A stretch of 64,000 bases of DNA. It comes from Mycobacterium marinum (lineage in GTDB: Bacteria; Actinomycetota; Actinomycetes; Mycobacteriales; Mycobacteriaceae). The translations under genes and the position numbers were made by a program. Below the pieces are notes generated by a model, which saw nothing but the letters and a program-made list of their open reading frames with translations, had not been told where the DNA came from and did no database searches. Where the stretch lies: positions 3,162,001 through 3,226,000 of the forward strand of contig NZ_CP024190.1 of assembly GCF_003391395.1 (NCBI RefSeq), read 5' to 3'. Below are positions 46,471 to 54,520 of the stretch, in pieces (position 1 is the stretch's first letter; the number at the start of each line of letters is the position of its first letter).

Positions 46471-47316
46471 TCAGCCGTGGTGTGCGCCAACAGTGCTGAT
46501 CGCGTTGATCACCGCCGCCGGCTCATTGAGAGCGACAAAGGTTTTCGAACCCGGTACCTCGATGATCGACGCGTCCGGGAAGAGCTGGGCCATGCGGTGA
46601 GCCAGCGTCGGCTTGAAGCACCGGTCTCCCATGCCCCAGACCAGCGTCACCGGTTTGGGGAACTGGGCAAACCGCGTCGACACCTCGGTCAGATCGGTGG
46701 CGGCGACATGCCGAAGCAGCGTGGCCAGGTCATCGCAGATGCGAGCGTCTGTGCGGCACGGCTGCAACCACGACGCCGTCAGCGCGGCGTCTGGCTTGTT
46801 CAACAGCAAGCCATACCCGAGCGGGGAGTGCCGCAACGGCCGCAACCCCATCGCCGCAAACAGCGTCTTGATCGACCTTGGCCCCCGAAGTAGCGCGAAT
46901 ACGGCCGGAAACGGAAACGGTGGAAAAGTCTCGAAGGCATCGCAGTTGGTGAGCACCAAGCGGCCGACCAGATCCGGGTGGGCATCGATCACCAGCTGAC
47001 ACAGGCCGCCGCCGGTGTCGTTGCCCACCAAGGTCACGTCGGCGAGGTCAAGGGCGACCATGAACTCGTGAATCATCTCCGCGATCCCGGCGGGGGAGAG
47101 GTCAGCGCCTTCGTTAGCCGGGATCGCGTGGGAACCCAGCGGCCAGGTGGGCAGGATGCACCGAAACCCCATCGCGGCAAGCCCTTCGGCTACGGCGGAC
47201 CACAGGCGCTCATCGACGAGAATGCCGTGGACGAATAGCACCGGGGGATGTGGGGAGTTTTCGGGTCCGAGCACTCGGTAGGCAATTGTCGCCTGACTCA
47301 GCGTGACCTGTGCCAT
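46471..47316 (-). CDS. Alpha/beta hydrolase of the haloalkane-dehalogenase/epoxide-hydrolase type
   Basis: A 281-residue alpha/beta-fold hydrolase. The oxyanion region is VLFVHGILVDERLW. The nucleophile elbow reads VTLVGNDTGGGLCQLV, so the nucleophile is Asp as in haloalkane dehalogenases and epoxide hydrolases. The usual C-terminal catalytic His (normally in a PGxGHF context) appears as VPGSKTFVALNEP, without histidine, so activity is uncertain. ATG 47316 was preferred to GTG 47325, which touches the AAGGGG ribosome-binding sequence. A palindromic operator candidate precedes it. Confidence 0.82.
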   Translation of the reverse strand: MAQVTLSQATIAYRVLGPENSPHPPVLFVHGILVDERLWSAVAEGLAAMGFRCILPTWPLGSHAIPANEGADLSPAGIAEMIHEFMVALDLADVTLVGNDTGGGLCQLVIDAHPDLVGRLVLTNCDAFETFPPFPFPAVFALLRGPRSIKTLFAAMGLRPLRHSPLGYGLLLNKPDAALTASWLQPCRTDARICDDLATLLRHVAATDLTEVSTRFAQFPKPVTLVWGMGDRCFKPTLAHRMAQLFPDASIIEVPGSKTFVALNEPAAVINAISTVGAHHG

Positions 47317-47337
47317 CGGTGCCACCCCTTCACGGAT

Positions 47338-47369
47338 ACTTACGTGCTGCCAGTACGTAAGTTACGTGC
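47338..47369 (-). promoter_or_regulatory. TetR-like operator upstream of the alpha/beta hydrolase
   Basis: ACTTACGT (47338-47345) and ACGTAAGT (47355-47362) form a perfect 8+8 inverted repeat with a 9-nt centre. A further TTACGTGC half-site lies at 47362-47369, repeating the TTACGTGC of the first arm. It begins 22 nt upstream of the hydrolase start. No regulator gene is adjacent. Confidence 0.5.
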
Positions 47370-47395
47370 AGTCTGCATGAAAGTCAACGGCGGCG

Positions 47396-48340
47396 CTAGT
47401 TCAGGTCACCAAGCACGGTGATGACCGGGGCGAAGGCCGCCACATGGGGCTGGGGGATGGTGTAGTGAGTGAAGCCGTATCGTTCCCGATTCGCGCGCAG
47501 CTGCCGCGCTATCTGCTCAACTGTACCGATGAGAAGCGTTGGGGATTGCAGGATTTCGTTGGCGGTTAGCAGGTTGCCATACTTGGCGGCGAGCATGCCG
47601 GCGGCTTTCCTACGGTCATCGGTCAACACGACCTCTTGAATCAACGTGTGTAACTCCGGGTGTCTGGCAGCTCCGGCACACCGACGCACGTAGCCGACCC
47701 GTTGCTCGATCTCGGCTACGGTGGCCAGTCGCATCGTCCCCGGGGGCCGTCCTTTGACCTGGTACAGGCACGCGATGCTGACCGTATCGGCGTATTGCGC
47801 GGCAAGTCGCAGCACCTGATCACCGGTGCCGCCGACTAGCAGGGGTGGACCGTAGCCGCCGAATCCCCGCCGCTGGGTCGGGCGCAGTACCGCAATGTTG
47901 TGGGCTTCGCGTAGTTCAGCTTGTTGGGCGAACCCGTCCTCGGCGAACCGGCTGGCGAGTTCTTCGATGGTCTGGCGCAACCGAGCGGTTCGTGTCGTGA
48001 ATGACGGGAATGGGATGTCCGCCTGGTCGTACTCCCATTTCATATGCCCGGCACCCAGACCGACCTCGAGCCGGCCCCCGGTCAGGACGTCGGTGGTCGC
48101 GATATCGCGAGCCAGCAACGCCGGGTTCCACCATGGCGCGTTGAGCACCAAGGTGCCGACCCGCATCCGATCGGTGGCGGCTGCTGCGGCGACCAGGGTC
48201 ATGAAGGGTGCTGCGATTCCGAGGTGGTCGGCAGCGAAGACGGCGTCATACCCCCATTGTTCGGCGCGTCGGCACGTTTCGATGAAAGTGTGTACCGGAT
48301 CGATGCGAAACACGTTGAACGAGAACCGGAATTCGGGCAC
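47396..48340 (-). CDS. LLM-class (F420-dependent type) oxidoreductase
   Basis: Luciferase-like monooxygenase-fold protein of about 314 residues. It shows FRFSFNVFRIDPVHTFIETCRRAEQWGYDAVFAADH, MRVGTLVLNAPWWNPALLARDIATTDVLTGGRLEVGLGAG and LLVGGTGDQVLRLAAQYADTVSI, typical of the mycobacterial TIGR03621-like F420-dependent branch. The frame is open to 48463, but the family begins at FRFSFN, so GTG 48340 was taken; an intermediate start cannot be excluded. It is divergent from the next membrane-anchored gene. Substrate unknown. Confidence 0.82.
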   Translation of the reverse strand: MPEFRFSFNVFRIDPVHTFIETCRRAEQWGYDAVFAADHLGIAAPFMTLVAAAAATDRMRVGTLVLNAPWWNPALLARDIATTDVLTGGRLEVGLGAGHMKWEYDQADIPFPSFTTRTARLRQTIEELASRFAEDGFAQQAELREAHNIAVLRPTQRRGFGGYGPPLLVGGTGDQVLRLAAQYADTVSIACLYQVKGRPPGTMRLATVAEIEQRVGYVRRCAGAARHPELHTLIQEVVLTDDRRKAAGMLAAKYGNLLTANEILQSPTLLIGTVEQIARQLRANRERYGFTHYTIPQPHVAAFAPVITVLGDLN

Positions 48341-48495
48341 GGGGGTGACACTGCCAGCCGGGAGCAGGGCCAACCAGCGTGTTCGCGGCAAGCGCAACGT
48401 CACAAGGTGGGGTCTTGGGTGCACCGAGACCCGTTTGACGGGTGCAACCGCAACCGCGACCAACGATAATCAGCCGCAGCGACAGACACCCAACC

Positions 48496-49116
48496 ATGGC
48501 GCCACGGGAAACAGATGCCCCACCGATGATCCAGCGCAACGACACAAGCAGACAGTGGCTCGGCAGGAGCCAGCTTCGATTCGCCGTAGCCAGCACCCTG
48601 GCTACCTGCTTGCTCCTCGGCGCAGCCGTGCTGCTGGTGGACAGCCGTAAGTCGTCGTCTGCCGGCGCCATCGACCATCCCGGCAACCCACTTTCCGACG
48701 CTGCGACCGAAGCCCACGTCGTTGAATCGGCCAGAGGACTCGTCGCCGTCGCCGGGCTACGGCCGATCGCCGCGGGTTACCTCTTGATGTCCTGCAAGAA
48801 CCGCGAGGATCCGCCCTATCAGGGCGCGATCTATCTGACCTTCACCTTGCCCGTCGACGCCCACGCAGATACCTACTTTCGCGCGGTGGCGGGCACGCTG
48901 GTCCAGCACGGATGGACCGAGGGACGACCACCCGCTGAACACGTGTTCGGCAGGACCTTGACCAGGGACGACACGACAGCCGTTCTGTATCGGCACCGCG
49001 ATGACCCCACCATGGGAGTCCTACGGCTCTACGGTCCGTGCCGCAACACCACAGATCACCGCCGCGACACGATGGGATGGACCGATATCAGCGACCAGTT
49101 CGGCCCGCTCCGGTAG
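48496..49116 (+). CDS. Single-pass membrane-anchored hypothetical protein
   Basis: A 206-residue protein from ATG 48496 (or 48526). A single hydrophobic segment at about residues 28-48 (FAVASTLATCLLLGAAVLLV) is followed by an extracellular domain with two cysteines (LLMSCKNREDPPYQG and GPCRNTT) and a YLTFTLPVDAHADTYFRAVAGTLVQHGW block. I do not recognise the family. It converges on fbpB, sharing a very strong bidirectional terminator. Confidence 0.7.
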   Translation: MAPRETDAPPMIQRNDTSRQWLGRSQLRFAVASTLATCLLLGAAVLLVDSRKSSSAGAIDHPGNPLSDAATEAHVVESARGLVAVAGLRPIAAGYLLMSCKNREDPPYQGAIYLTFTLPVDAHADTYFRAVAGTLVQHGWTEGRPPAEHVFGRTLTRDDTTAVLYRHRDDPTMGVLRLYGPCRNTTDHRRDTMGWTDISDQFGPLR

Positions 49117-49135
49117 GACAACGCCAGAAACGACC

Positions 49136-49179
49136 GCTGGGCTTGACGGGCCCGGAAAACCGGGCCCGTCAAGCCCAGC
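49136..49179. terminator. 20-bp perfect hairpin, bidirectional terminator
   Basis: Arms 49136-49155 and 49160-49179 are exact reverse complements over 20 bp, closing an AAAA tetraloop. The element begins 19 nt after the upstream gene's stop and ends 20 nt before the fbpB stop on the other strand. No U-tract, but stem strength and the convergent setting argue for a terminator. Confidence 0.82.
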
Positions 49180-49199
49180 AGTTGCGATCTGATTGGCGA

Positions 49200-50177
49200 T
49201 CAGGCGGCGCCGAGGCTGGCCTGCAAGTCGCCCTTCATAGCGTTGAGCTGTGCGCCCCAGTACTCCCAGCTGTGCGTTCCGTTGTCGTTGAAGTTGAACA
49301 CCGCGTTGTGGCCACCGGCCGCGTTGTAGGCGTCCTGGAACTTCAGGTTGCTGCTGCGCACGAAGTTCTCCAGGAACTCGGCGGGCAGGTTCGCGCCGCC
49401 CAGTTCGGAGGGGGTGCCGTTGCCGCAGTAAACCCACAGGCGGGTGTTGTTGGAGACCAAGGCAGGGATCTGGATCGTCGGGTCGTTGCGCTGCCAGGCG
49501 GGATCGCTGGACGGCCCCCACATGTCGCCAGCCTTGTAGCCGCCGGCGTCACCCATTGCCAAGCCGATCAAGGACGGTCCCATCCCTTGGGACGGATCCA
49601 GCAGCGCCGACAGCGAACCGGCGTACACGAACTGCTGGGGGTGGTACACCGCCAAGATCATCGCCGAAGAGCCGGACATCGAGATGCCGATCGCGGCGCT
49701 ACCGGTGGGCTTGACGCTGCGATTGGCCGACAGCCATTCGGGGAGTTCGCTGGTTAGGAACGTCTCCCACTTGTAGGTCGAGCAGCCGGATTTGCCGCAG
49801 GCGGGCTGGTACCAGTTCGCATAGAAGCTGGACTGGCCGCCTACCGGCATGATGACGGACAGGCCTGACTGGTAGTACCACTCGAACGCCGGGGTGTTGA
49901 TGTCCCAGCCGTTGTAGTCGTCTTGGGCGCGCAGGCCATCGAGCAGGTAGACCGCAGGCGAGTTGTCCCCGCCGCTTTGGAACTGGACCTTGATGCTGCG
50001 CCCCATCGCCGCGGATGGCACCTGCAGGTACTCGACGGGCAGGCCCGGACGCGAAAAAGCTTTCGCAGCCGGCGCGCCGCCGGCGAGTCCGACCAGGCCA
50101 GGAAGGGTTATCGCGGCAGCCGCGCCGATTAGCAGCCGCCGTCCCCAGGTTCGGATTTTCCCGCTCACGTCTGTCAT
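49200..50177 (-). CDS. fbpB: Antigen 85B mycolyltransferase FbpB
   Basis: Secreted 325-residue mycolyltransferase/fibronectin-binding protein that makes trehalose dimycolate and mycolyl-arabinogalactan. The signal peptide ends at AKA, leaving mature FSRPGLPVEYLQVPS at residue 41. The catalytic serine is in AAIGISMSGSSAMILA; the remaining triad residues are in the C-terminal half, near the THSWEYWG histidine. Length equals M. tuberculosis Ag85B (Rv1886c). It has a long upstream region and a strong terminator. Confidence 0.96.
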   Translation of the reverse strand: MTDVSGKIRTWGRRLLIGAAAAITLPGLVGLAGGAPAAKAFSRPGLPVEYLQVPSAAMGRSIKVQFQSGGDNSPAVYLLDGLRAQDDYNGWDINTPAFEWYYQSGLSVIMPVGGQSSFYANWYQPACGKSGCSTYKWETFLTSELPEWLSANRSVKPTGSAAIGISMSGSSAMILAVYHPQQFVYAGSLSALLDPSQGMGPSLIGLAMGDAGGYKAGDMWGPSSDPAWQRNDPTIQIPALVSNNTRLWVYCGNGTPSELGGANLPAEFLENFVRSSNLKFQDAYNAAGGHNAVFNFNDNGTHSWEYWGAQLNAMKGDLQASLGAA

Positions 50178-50892
50178 ACCTGTGCCCCTTGTCGTATGTA
50201 GTCGTGTGCTCCCGGCAGAACTTACCGCGTGAGTACGGCAAATGTCGATCGGGACGCGAACTCATTTCATTTGGATATCGGCCACCGCCACGGACACAGC
50301 ACCTGTGCTACGCGAGCCGCCACGATCCCGACTTCTCGGTAATAACCTCCCGCCGGCCCTGATAAACCAGCCCCAGCAGCCGTGATGCAGCTGTGACCAG
50401 GACAGTTGGCGGCTAGTCGGCACCCGCACCTAGTCAGCTGATCGCCCGCGCGCGGTGGCGGTCCGCGAGCGGGGCGATATGCAACCAATCAGGCGGCGCC
50501 CGCGTGCCGCATGGGGGTCGCATCGGTCGGTATGGGGAGAAAGCGCTTGCGGATTCAATTGACGAATCAGACGAATCAAATGACGAATCGGCGGAAAAGT
50601 CGGCCGGAATATCGGGGAGGCGGCCAGCGGGAGCAATCCACGCATTCCGCGCTCCGTTGGCGCCGTAGCCGACGCCAGCGGCAATGCCCACTTCTTGTGA
50701 GTCACCTGCGGGTTTGCCTACCGAGGCGGCCGAATTTGCATCGACCGCGTACTCTCTGTCAAGACAAGCCGATGGAGACCACACTATTCCGGTCATTTCC
50801 GGCGCTGCCCACACCAGCACACCAGGGCCCCTTGGTGCGCGCTGGCGGTGGCTGAGGGCGTCGGGCTCCGGAAACGATTGAGGTGCGAAGTT
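50178..50892. other. Divergent control region upstream of fbpB
   Basis: A 715-nt stretch between fbpB and the next plus-strand gene. It contains three direct copies of GACGAATC at 50561, 50570 and 50582. A minus-strand frame at 50434-50820 has a serine/aspartate-rich run but no recognisable domain or clear ribosome-binding site, so it is not called a gene. Confidence 0.45.
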
Positions 50893-52035
50893 TTGGATAC
50901 GGTACTTGGGCTATCAGTAACGCCGACCACCGTCGGGTGGGTCCTCGCTGAAGGACACGGTGCCGATGGCGCCATCCTCGATCACCACGAGTCGCAGTTG
51001 CACGGTTCTCGCGGCATGCGCATCGTGCACACCGCCGAGCAGGTCGCCGATGAGGTTTGGCACGCGAAAGAGGTCGCCAGCGGTGCGGGCCATCGCCTGC
51101 GCATGATCGGCGTGACCTGGAGCGACGAGGCATCCGCGCAGGCCGCGCTGCTGCTCGAGGCACTCACCGACGCGGGTTTCGACAACGTTGTGCCGGTTCG
51201 GCTGCTTGACGCGGTGGAGACGCTGGCCGAAGCGATCGCACCGGTTATCGGCTATGACCAGACCGCGGTCTGCATCCTCGAGCACGACTGGGCAACCGTT
51301 GTGATGGTTGATACCCAAGACGGGAAGACTCAAACCGCCGTCAAGCACGTTCGAGGCGGATTCGACGGCCTGAATTCCTGGCTGACCGGAATGTTCGACC
51401 GCGGTGCGTGGCGCCCCGCCGCCGTCGTGGTCGTCGGTTCGGACACCGACGTTGAAGAATTCTCTTGGCAGCTCGAAAAGGCTCTGCCGGTGCCGGTTTT
51501 CGCACAGACGATGGCCCAGGTGACAATTGCGCGCGGCGCAGCGCTGGCGGCCGCCCAGAGCACCGATTTCACCGACGCCCGGCTGATCGCCGACGTCAGC
51601 GAACCCGCCCCGGCACCCAAGCGGTCGCTGCACTACGCCGGAGCGGCAACCACCCTGGCGGCCGCCGCGGTGACCTTCGTTGGGTCGCTGTCACTGGCGA
51701 TCGGTCTGCAGCTCACCCCGGAAAGGCATCACACAGCCACCGGTCACGCGGGGCACAAGCCAACGCCTGAGATCGTAGAAGCGGTCGCCCCCGTTGTGCC
51801 GATGCCCGCGCAACCAGAGCCGTCCGCTCCTCATCAGGCACCGGCACCCGGTGCGGGGCAGGAGCCTATTCGTCTTACCGCCGGTGAGCAGATCACCGAC
51901 GCCGCGCCGGTCGAACAACCTGGCGGGGAGGCACCGCAGTCCGAGCCCGCGGATGGATCACCGATGTTGACCCGAGTGCTTACGCACATCCCCGGCAGCT
52001 ACGGCGAAGAAGAGGGCTCTCGCCCACCTGAGTAG
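50893..52035 (+). CDS. Mycobacterial actin-fold-like membrane protein (DUF7159-type)
   Basis: A 380-residue protein from TTG 50893, preceded by GAGGTG with 7-nt spacing; related mycobacterial proteins begin the same way (DTVLGLSVTPTTVGWVLAEG). The N-terminal ~230 residues look like an ASKHA/Hsp70-like fold (repeated VVVVGSD, DAVETLAEAIAPVIG). One hydrophobic segment near 245-265 (LAAAAVTFVGSLSLAIGLQL) separates it from a Pro/Ala/Glu-rich tail. Function unknown. The last 37 nt overlap the convergent DUF4389 gene. Confidence 0.72.
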   Translation: MDTVLGLSVTPTTVGWVLAEGHGADGAILDHHESQLHGSRGMRIVHTAEQVADEVWHAKEVASGAGHRLRMIGVTWSDEASAQAALLLEALTDAGFDNVVPVRLLDAVETLAEAIAPVIGYDQTAVCILEHDWATVVMVDTQDGKTQTAVKHVRGGFDGLNSWLTGMFDRGAWRPAAVVVVGSDTDVEEFSWQLEKALPVPVFAQTMAQVTIARGAALAAAQSTDFTDARLIADVSEPAPAPKRSLHYAGAATTLAAAAVTFVGSLSLAIGLQLTPERHHTATGHAGHKPTPEIVEAVAPVVPMPAQPEPSAPHQAPAPGAGQEPIRLTAGEQITDAAPVEQPGGEAPQSEPADGSPMLTRVLTHIPGSYGEEEGSRPPE

Positions 52036-52727
52036 TCCGCCACCTTGGTCAGGCTCACTCGAAGGGGCTCGCGTGGACCCATGTCGAGCCGAAACGGGGG
52101 GTACTCGTCGCGCATCAACCCGGCATAGGCGTGCACTCGCAGGCTCCAACGGTTGACCCCGATCAAGAGGTTGTACAAGCCATCGGGGTAGTGCCCGGTG
52201 AACAACAGTGCTATCGCGGCGCTAACCACCACAATCACCACCAGCGACGGCAGCATTACACCGCCTAATTCATGCCGGCCAAGCATGACCACGCGCCAGC
52301 CGCCGGAAAAGAAGGCGGCCAATATCAGGTAGTGGGGAATGGCCAGCAGCCACCACTTGATCAACACCAGACCGCGATGTAGGCGCTGCGGATACTCGAC
52401 ATCCAGATCGGCAGGGTACTGCGGGTTCTCCCGCAGACTGAATGGCGGATAGCGGTCGGTGCCCAACACCGTCAGCGCGTAAAACGCGACCCGCCACCGC
52501 CACCGCATGACACCGACGTTGAAATCAAACAGCGGCCGTGGATATCTGCCGGTGAGCAGGATCGCGAAAAAAGCAATCACGGTGGCCACGAAGGCGCCCA
52601 GATACAGGAAAACCAGGACGATGTAGTGCGGAATCGCCAAGATCCACTTGATCAGCCATTGCCAACGTGACAATGCGGGATCGATATCCCCCCTCACCCG
52701 GACCGGATAGGCAGTTGGTTGCGTCAT
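51999..52727 (-). CDS. DUF4389 tandem-domain membrane protein
   Basis: A 242-residue protein with two DUF4389 repeats. Each has the YP...RWxxLIKWxLAIPHYxxL pattern (residues ~8-40 and ~110-140) and a downstream (L/F)TGxYPxxLxxxxxGVxRWxxRVxAYxxL...D.YPPF block. About four hydrophobic helices. Function unknown; related proteins are probably stress-associated membrane proteins. ATG 52727. It overlaps the plus-strand gene by 37 nt at the 3' end. Confidence 0.85.
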   Translation of the reverse strand: MTQPTAYPVRVRGDIDPALSRWQWLIKWILAIPHYIVLVFLYLGAFVATVIAFFAILLTGRYPRPLFDFNVGVMRWRWRVAFYALTVLGTDRYPPFSLRENPQYPADLDVEYPQRLHRGLVLIKWWLLAIPHYLILAAFFSGGWRVVMLGRHELGGVMLPSLVVIVVVSAAIALLFTGHYPDGLYNLLIGVNRWSLRVHAYAGLMRDEYPPFRLDMGPREPLRVSLTKVADYSGGREPSSSP

Positions 52728-52901
52728 CGACGGCTCCTTCGACTACACGTACTGGTCATCACGCTCTTGCACACCACGAAGGCTACTGCCGGGCAAGCCA
52801 CCAAGCACCAGAAGCCTTTCAGCGCGGGCGGCCGTACGGCGGCCACCGGAGCGGTAACACGTTGTCTTCCAGCGGTTTATCGGCGGCCGGCAAACCGTTC
52901 A

Positions 52902-53453
52902 TCAACCATTCTTGGCCCGCACGGCGCTGAATGAGATCGTCACCTCATCGGCAACCTGCAGCGATCCCATCAGCAGTGAGTAAGGTTTGACACCGTAGTC
53001 GGACTGGCGAACCGCCGTTTCGGTGGACATGCGCCATGAATCGCCCAGATCATCTGTGTGCAAGTCGATTACGTGCTGATGCGACGTTCCATGAATATGC
53101 AATGGCCCACTGAGCCGGTAACCATCCGCGGTCTTCTCGATGGCATCGGCGGAGAATTCGATGCGCGGAAACCGATCGGCGCGCAACGATTTCAGTGCAT
53201 TGGACCGCACCAGGACCTTCTCCGGCCCGGAAAGCCCCTTGACTCCGCCCTCGCCGCGTAGCACCTCTAGCGAATCCACCTCGACAATGAGCTCTGCGGC
53301 GCTGGGCTCGTCAGCTACCCAATTCACCGTCGCTTGCCAGCGGGTCATCGCAATGGTCAGTCGATGGCCCATTTTCGCTGCCCGTCCCGCGACACCGGTG
53401 CCGATGAGTAGCTCGCCGTCGGAAGCGTCCAGGGTCCACACAGCCTCGCTCAC
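52902..53453 (-). CDS. YceI-family lipid-binding-type protein
   Basis: A 183-residue YceI-domain protein without signal peptide, GTG start. The lipocalin-like barrel typical for polyisoprenoid or fatty-amide binding is indicated by VWTLDASDGELLIGTGVAGRAAKMGHRL, LRADRFPRIEFSADAIEK and YRLSGPLHIHGTSHQ. It follows the alcohol dehydrogenase gene by 29 nt on the same strand, so it may be part of the CYP125-like operon. Confidence 0.85.
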   Translation of the reverse strand: MSEAVWTLDASDGELLIGTGVAGRAAKMGHRLTIAMTRWQATVNWVADEPSAAELIVEVDSLEVLRGEGGVKGLSGPEKVLVRSNALKSLRADRFPRIEFSADAIEKTADGYRLSGPLHIHGTSHQHVIDLHTDDLGDSWRMSTETAVRQSDYGVKPYSLLMGSLQVADEVTISFSAVRAKNG

Positions 53454-53482
53454 AACACGACTGTATTCGCTTGGCCTGGCCC

Positions 53483-54496
53483 TTACATGGCCAGGACCGT
53501 CCGATAGCGCGTCCGGCCTTGCTCCATCGCCTCATAGCCATCGGCGGCCTGCGCGAGCGGTCGCTCTTCGATCCAGGCCCGCACACCGGACAAGACCGCG
53601 AAATGCATGGTTTCCTCCACGTCTTTAGCGGTACCGGATGGGTGACCCGTGACGCTGAGGCCGGGGTTGATCAGCTGGACCGGGCTGATCGGTAGCGGAT
53701 CAGCCGTCACGCCGATGACGACCAGCTCGCCGCGGGGAAGAAGTCCGCCCACCGTTTCAGCCATAGCTGCCGAATTGCCAGCGGTCGCCAACACGACCGC
53801 GGCACCGCCGATCCGTCGCAATCCTTCCGCTACGTCACCTGTGGTGGAATCGATGTAATGGTGGGCTCCCAGCTGGCGTGCATCCTCGGCCTTGGCACTA
53901 CCGCGAGCGATCGCCACAGTCTCAAAACCCATGGCACGACAGAACTGTAGCCCCAGATGGCCCAGACCCCCGACACCGAGCACCGCCACCCGATCGCCCG
54001 GCCGTGCCCGGGTATGACGCAACGCGTTGTACGTCGTGACGCCGGCGCAACCCATTGGAGCCGCCTCGGCGTCGGAGAGCTCCGCCGGAATGCGAGCCAG
54101 CGCGGTGGCCGGCACCGTCACCGATTCCGCATAGCCACCGGGATACTGCCAGCCCGGAACCTTCATCTTGGCGCAGTGGATGAACATTCCCTTGCGGCAG
54201 GGATCGCAGTGGTTACAGTTTCCGCCGAACCAACCGACAGCGACGCGGTCGCCAACCGCGAAATCCTCAACCCCATTTCCGATTTCGGCTATTCTGCCGG
54301 CGATCTCGTGTCCAGGCGTCAGCGGCCAGCCCAGGCCTGGAAAGGCCCCGAGCACAAATGCCCGGTCGGTGCCGCAAATACCACACGCAGAAACTGATAT
54401 ACGCACCTCACCATCACCCGGCGGAGCAGTATCGACGTCAACCAGCTGCAGGGGCCCGCCCGCCGCACCAATTTGGACAGCTTTGTGGGTTGCCAT
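53483..54496 (-). CDS. Zinc-binding alcohol dehydrogenase
   Basis: Medium-chain dehydrogenase of 337 residues. Catalytic zinc ligands are in SACGICGTDRAF and GHEIAGRIAEIG; structural-zinc cysteines are in CNHCDPCRKGMFIHC; the Rossmann motif is AVLGVGGLGHLGLQF. ATG 54496 follows a GAGGCGAG box. It begins 24 nt after the P450 gene, so it is probably its partner, able to oxidise a terminal alcohol made by the P450. Such pairing is inference from position. Confidence 0.88.
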   Translation of the reverse strand: MATHKAVQIGAAGGPLQLVDVDTAPPGDGEVRISVSACGICGTDRAFVLGAFPGLGWPLTPGHEIAGRIAEIGNGVEDFAVGDRVAVGWFGGNCNHCDPCRKGMFIHCAKMKVPGWQYPGGYAESVTVPATALARIPAELSDAEAAPMGCAGVTTYNALRHTRARPGDRVAVLGVGGLGHLGLQFCRAMGFETVAIARGSAKAEDARQLGAHHYIDSTTGDVAEGLRRIGGAAVVLATAGNSAAMAETVGGLLPRGELVVIGVTADPLPISPVQLINPGLSVTGHPSGTAKDVEETMHFAVLSGVRAWIEERPLAQAADGYEAMEQGRTRYRTVLAM

Positions 54497-54520
54497 CAAC
54501 TCGCCTCTACTATTCGTTTG

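Noticed and set aside
50434..50820. A 128-residue minus-strand frame with a Ser/Asp-rich run
   Set aside because: The run comes from the GACGAATC direct repeats, there is no recognisable domain and no clear ribosome-binding site. Conservation data could reverse this.
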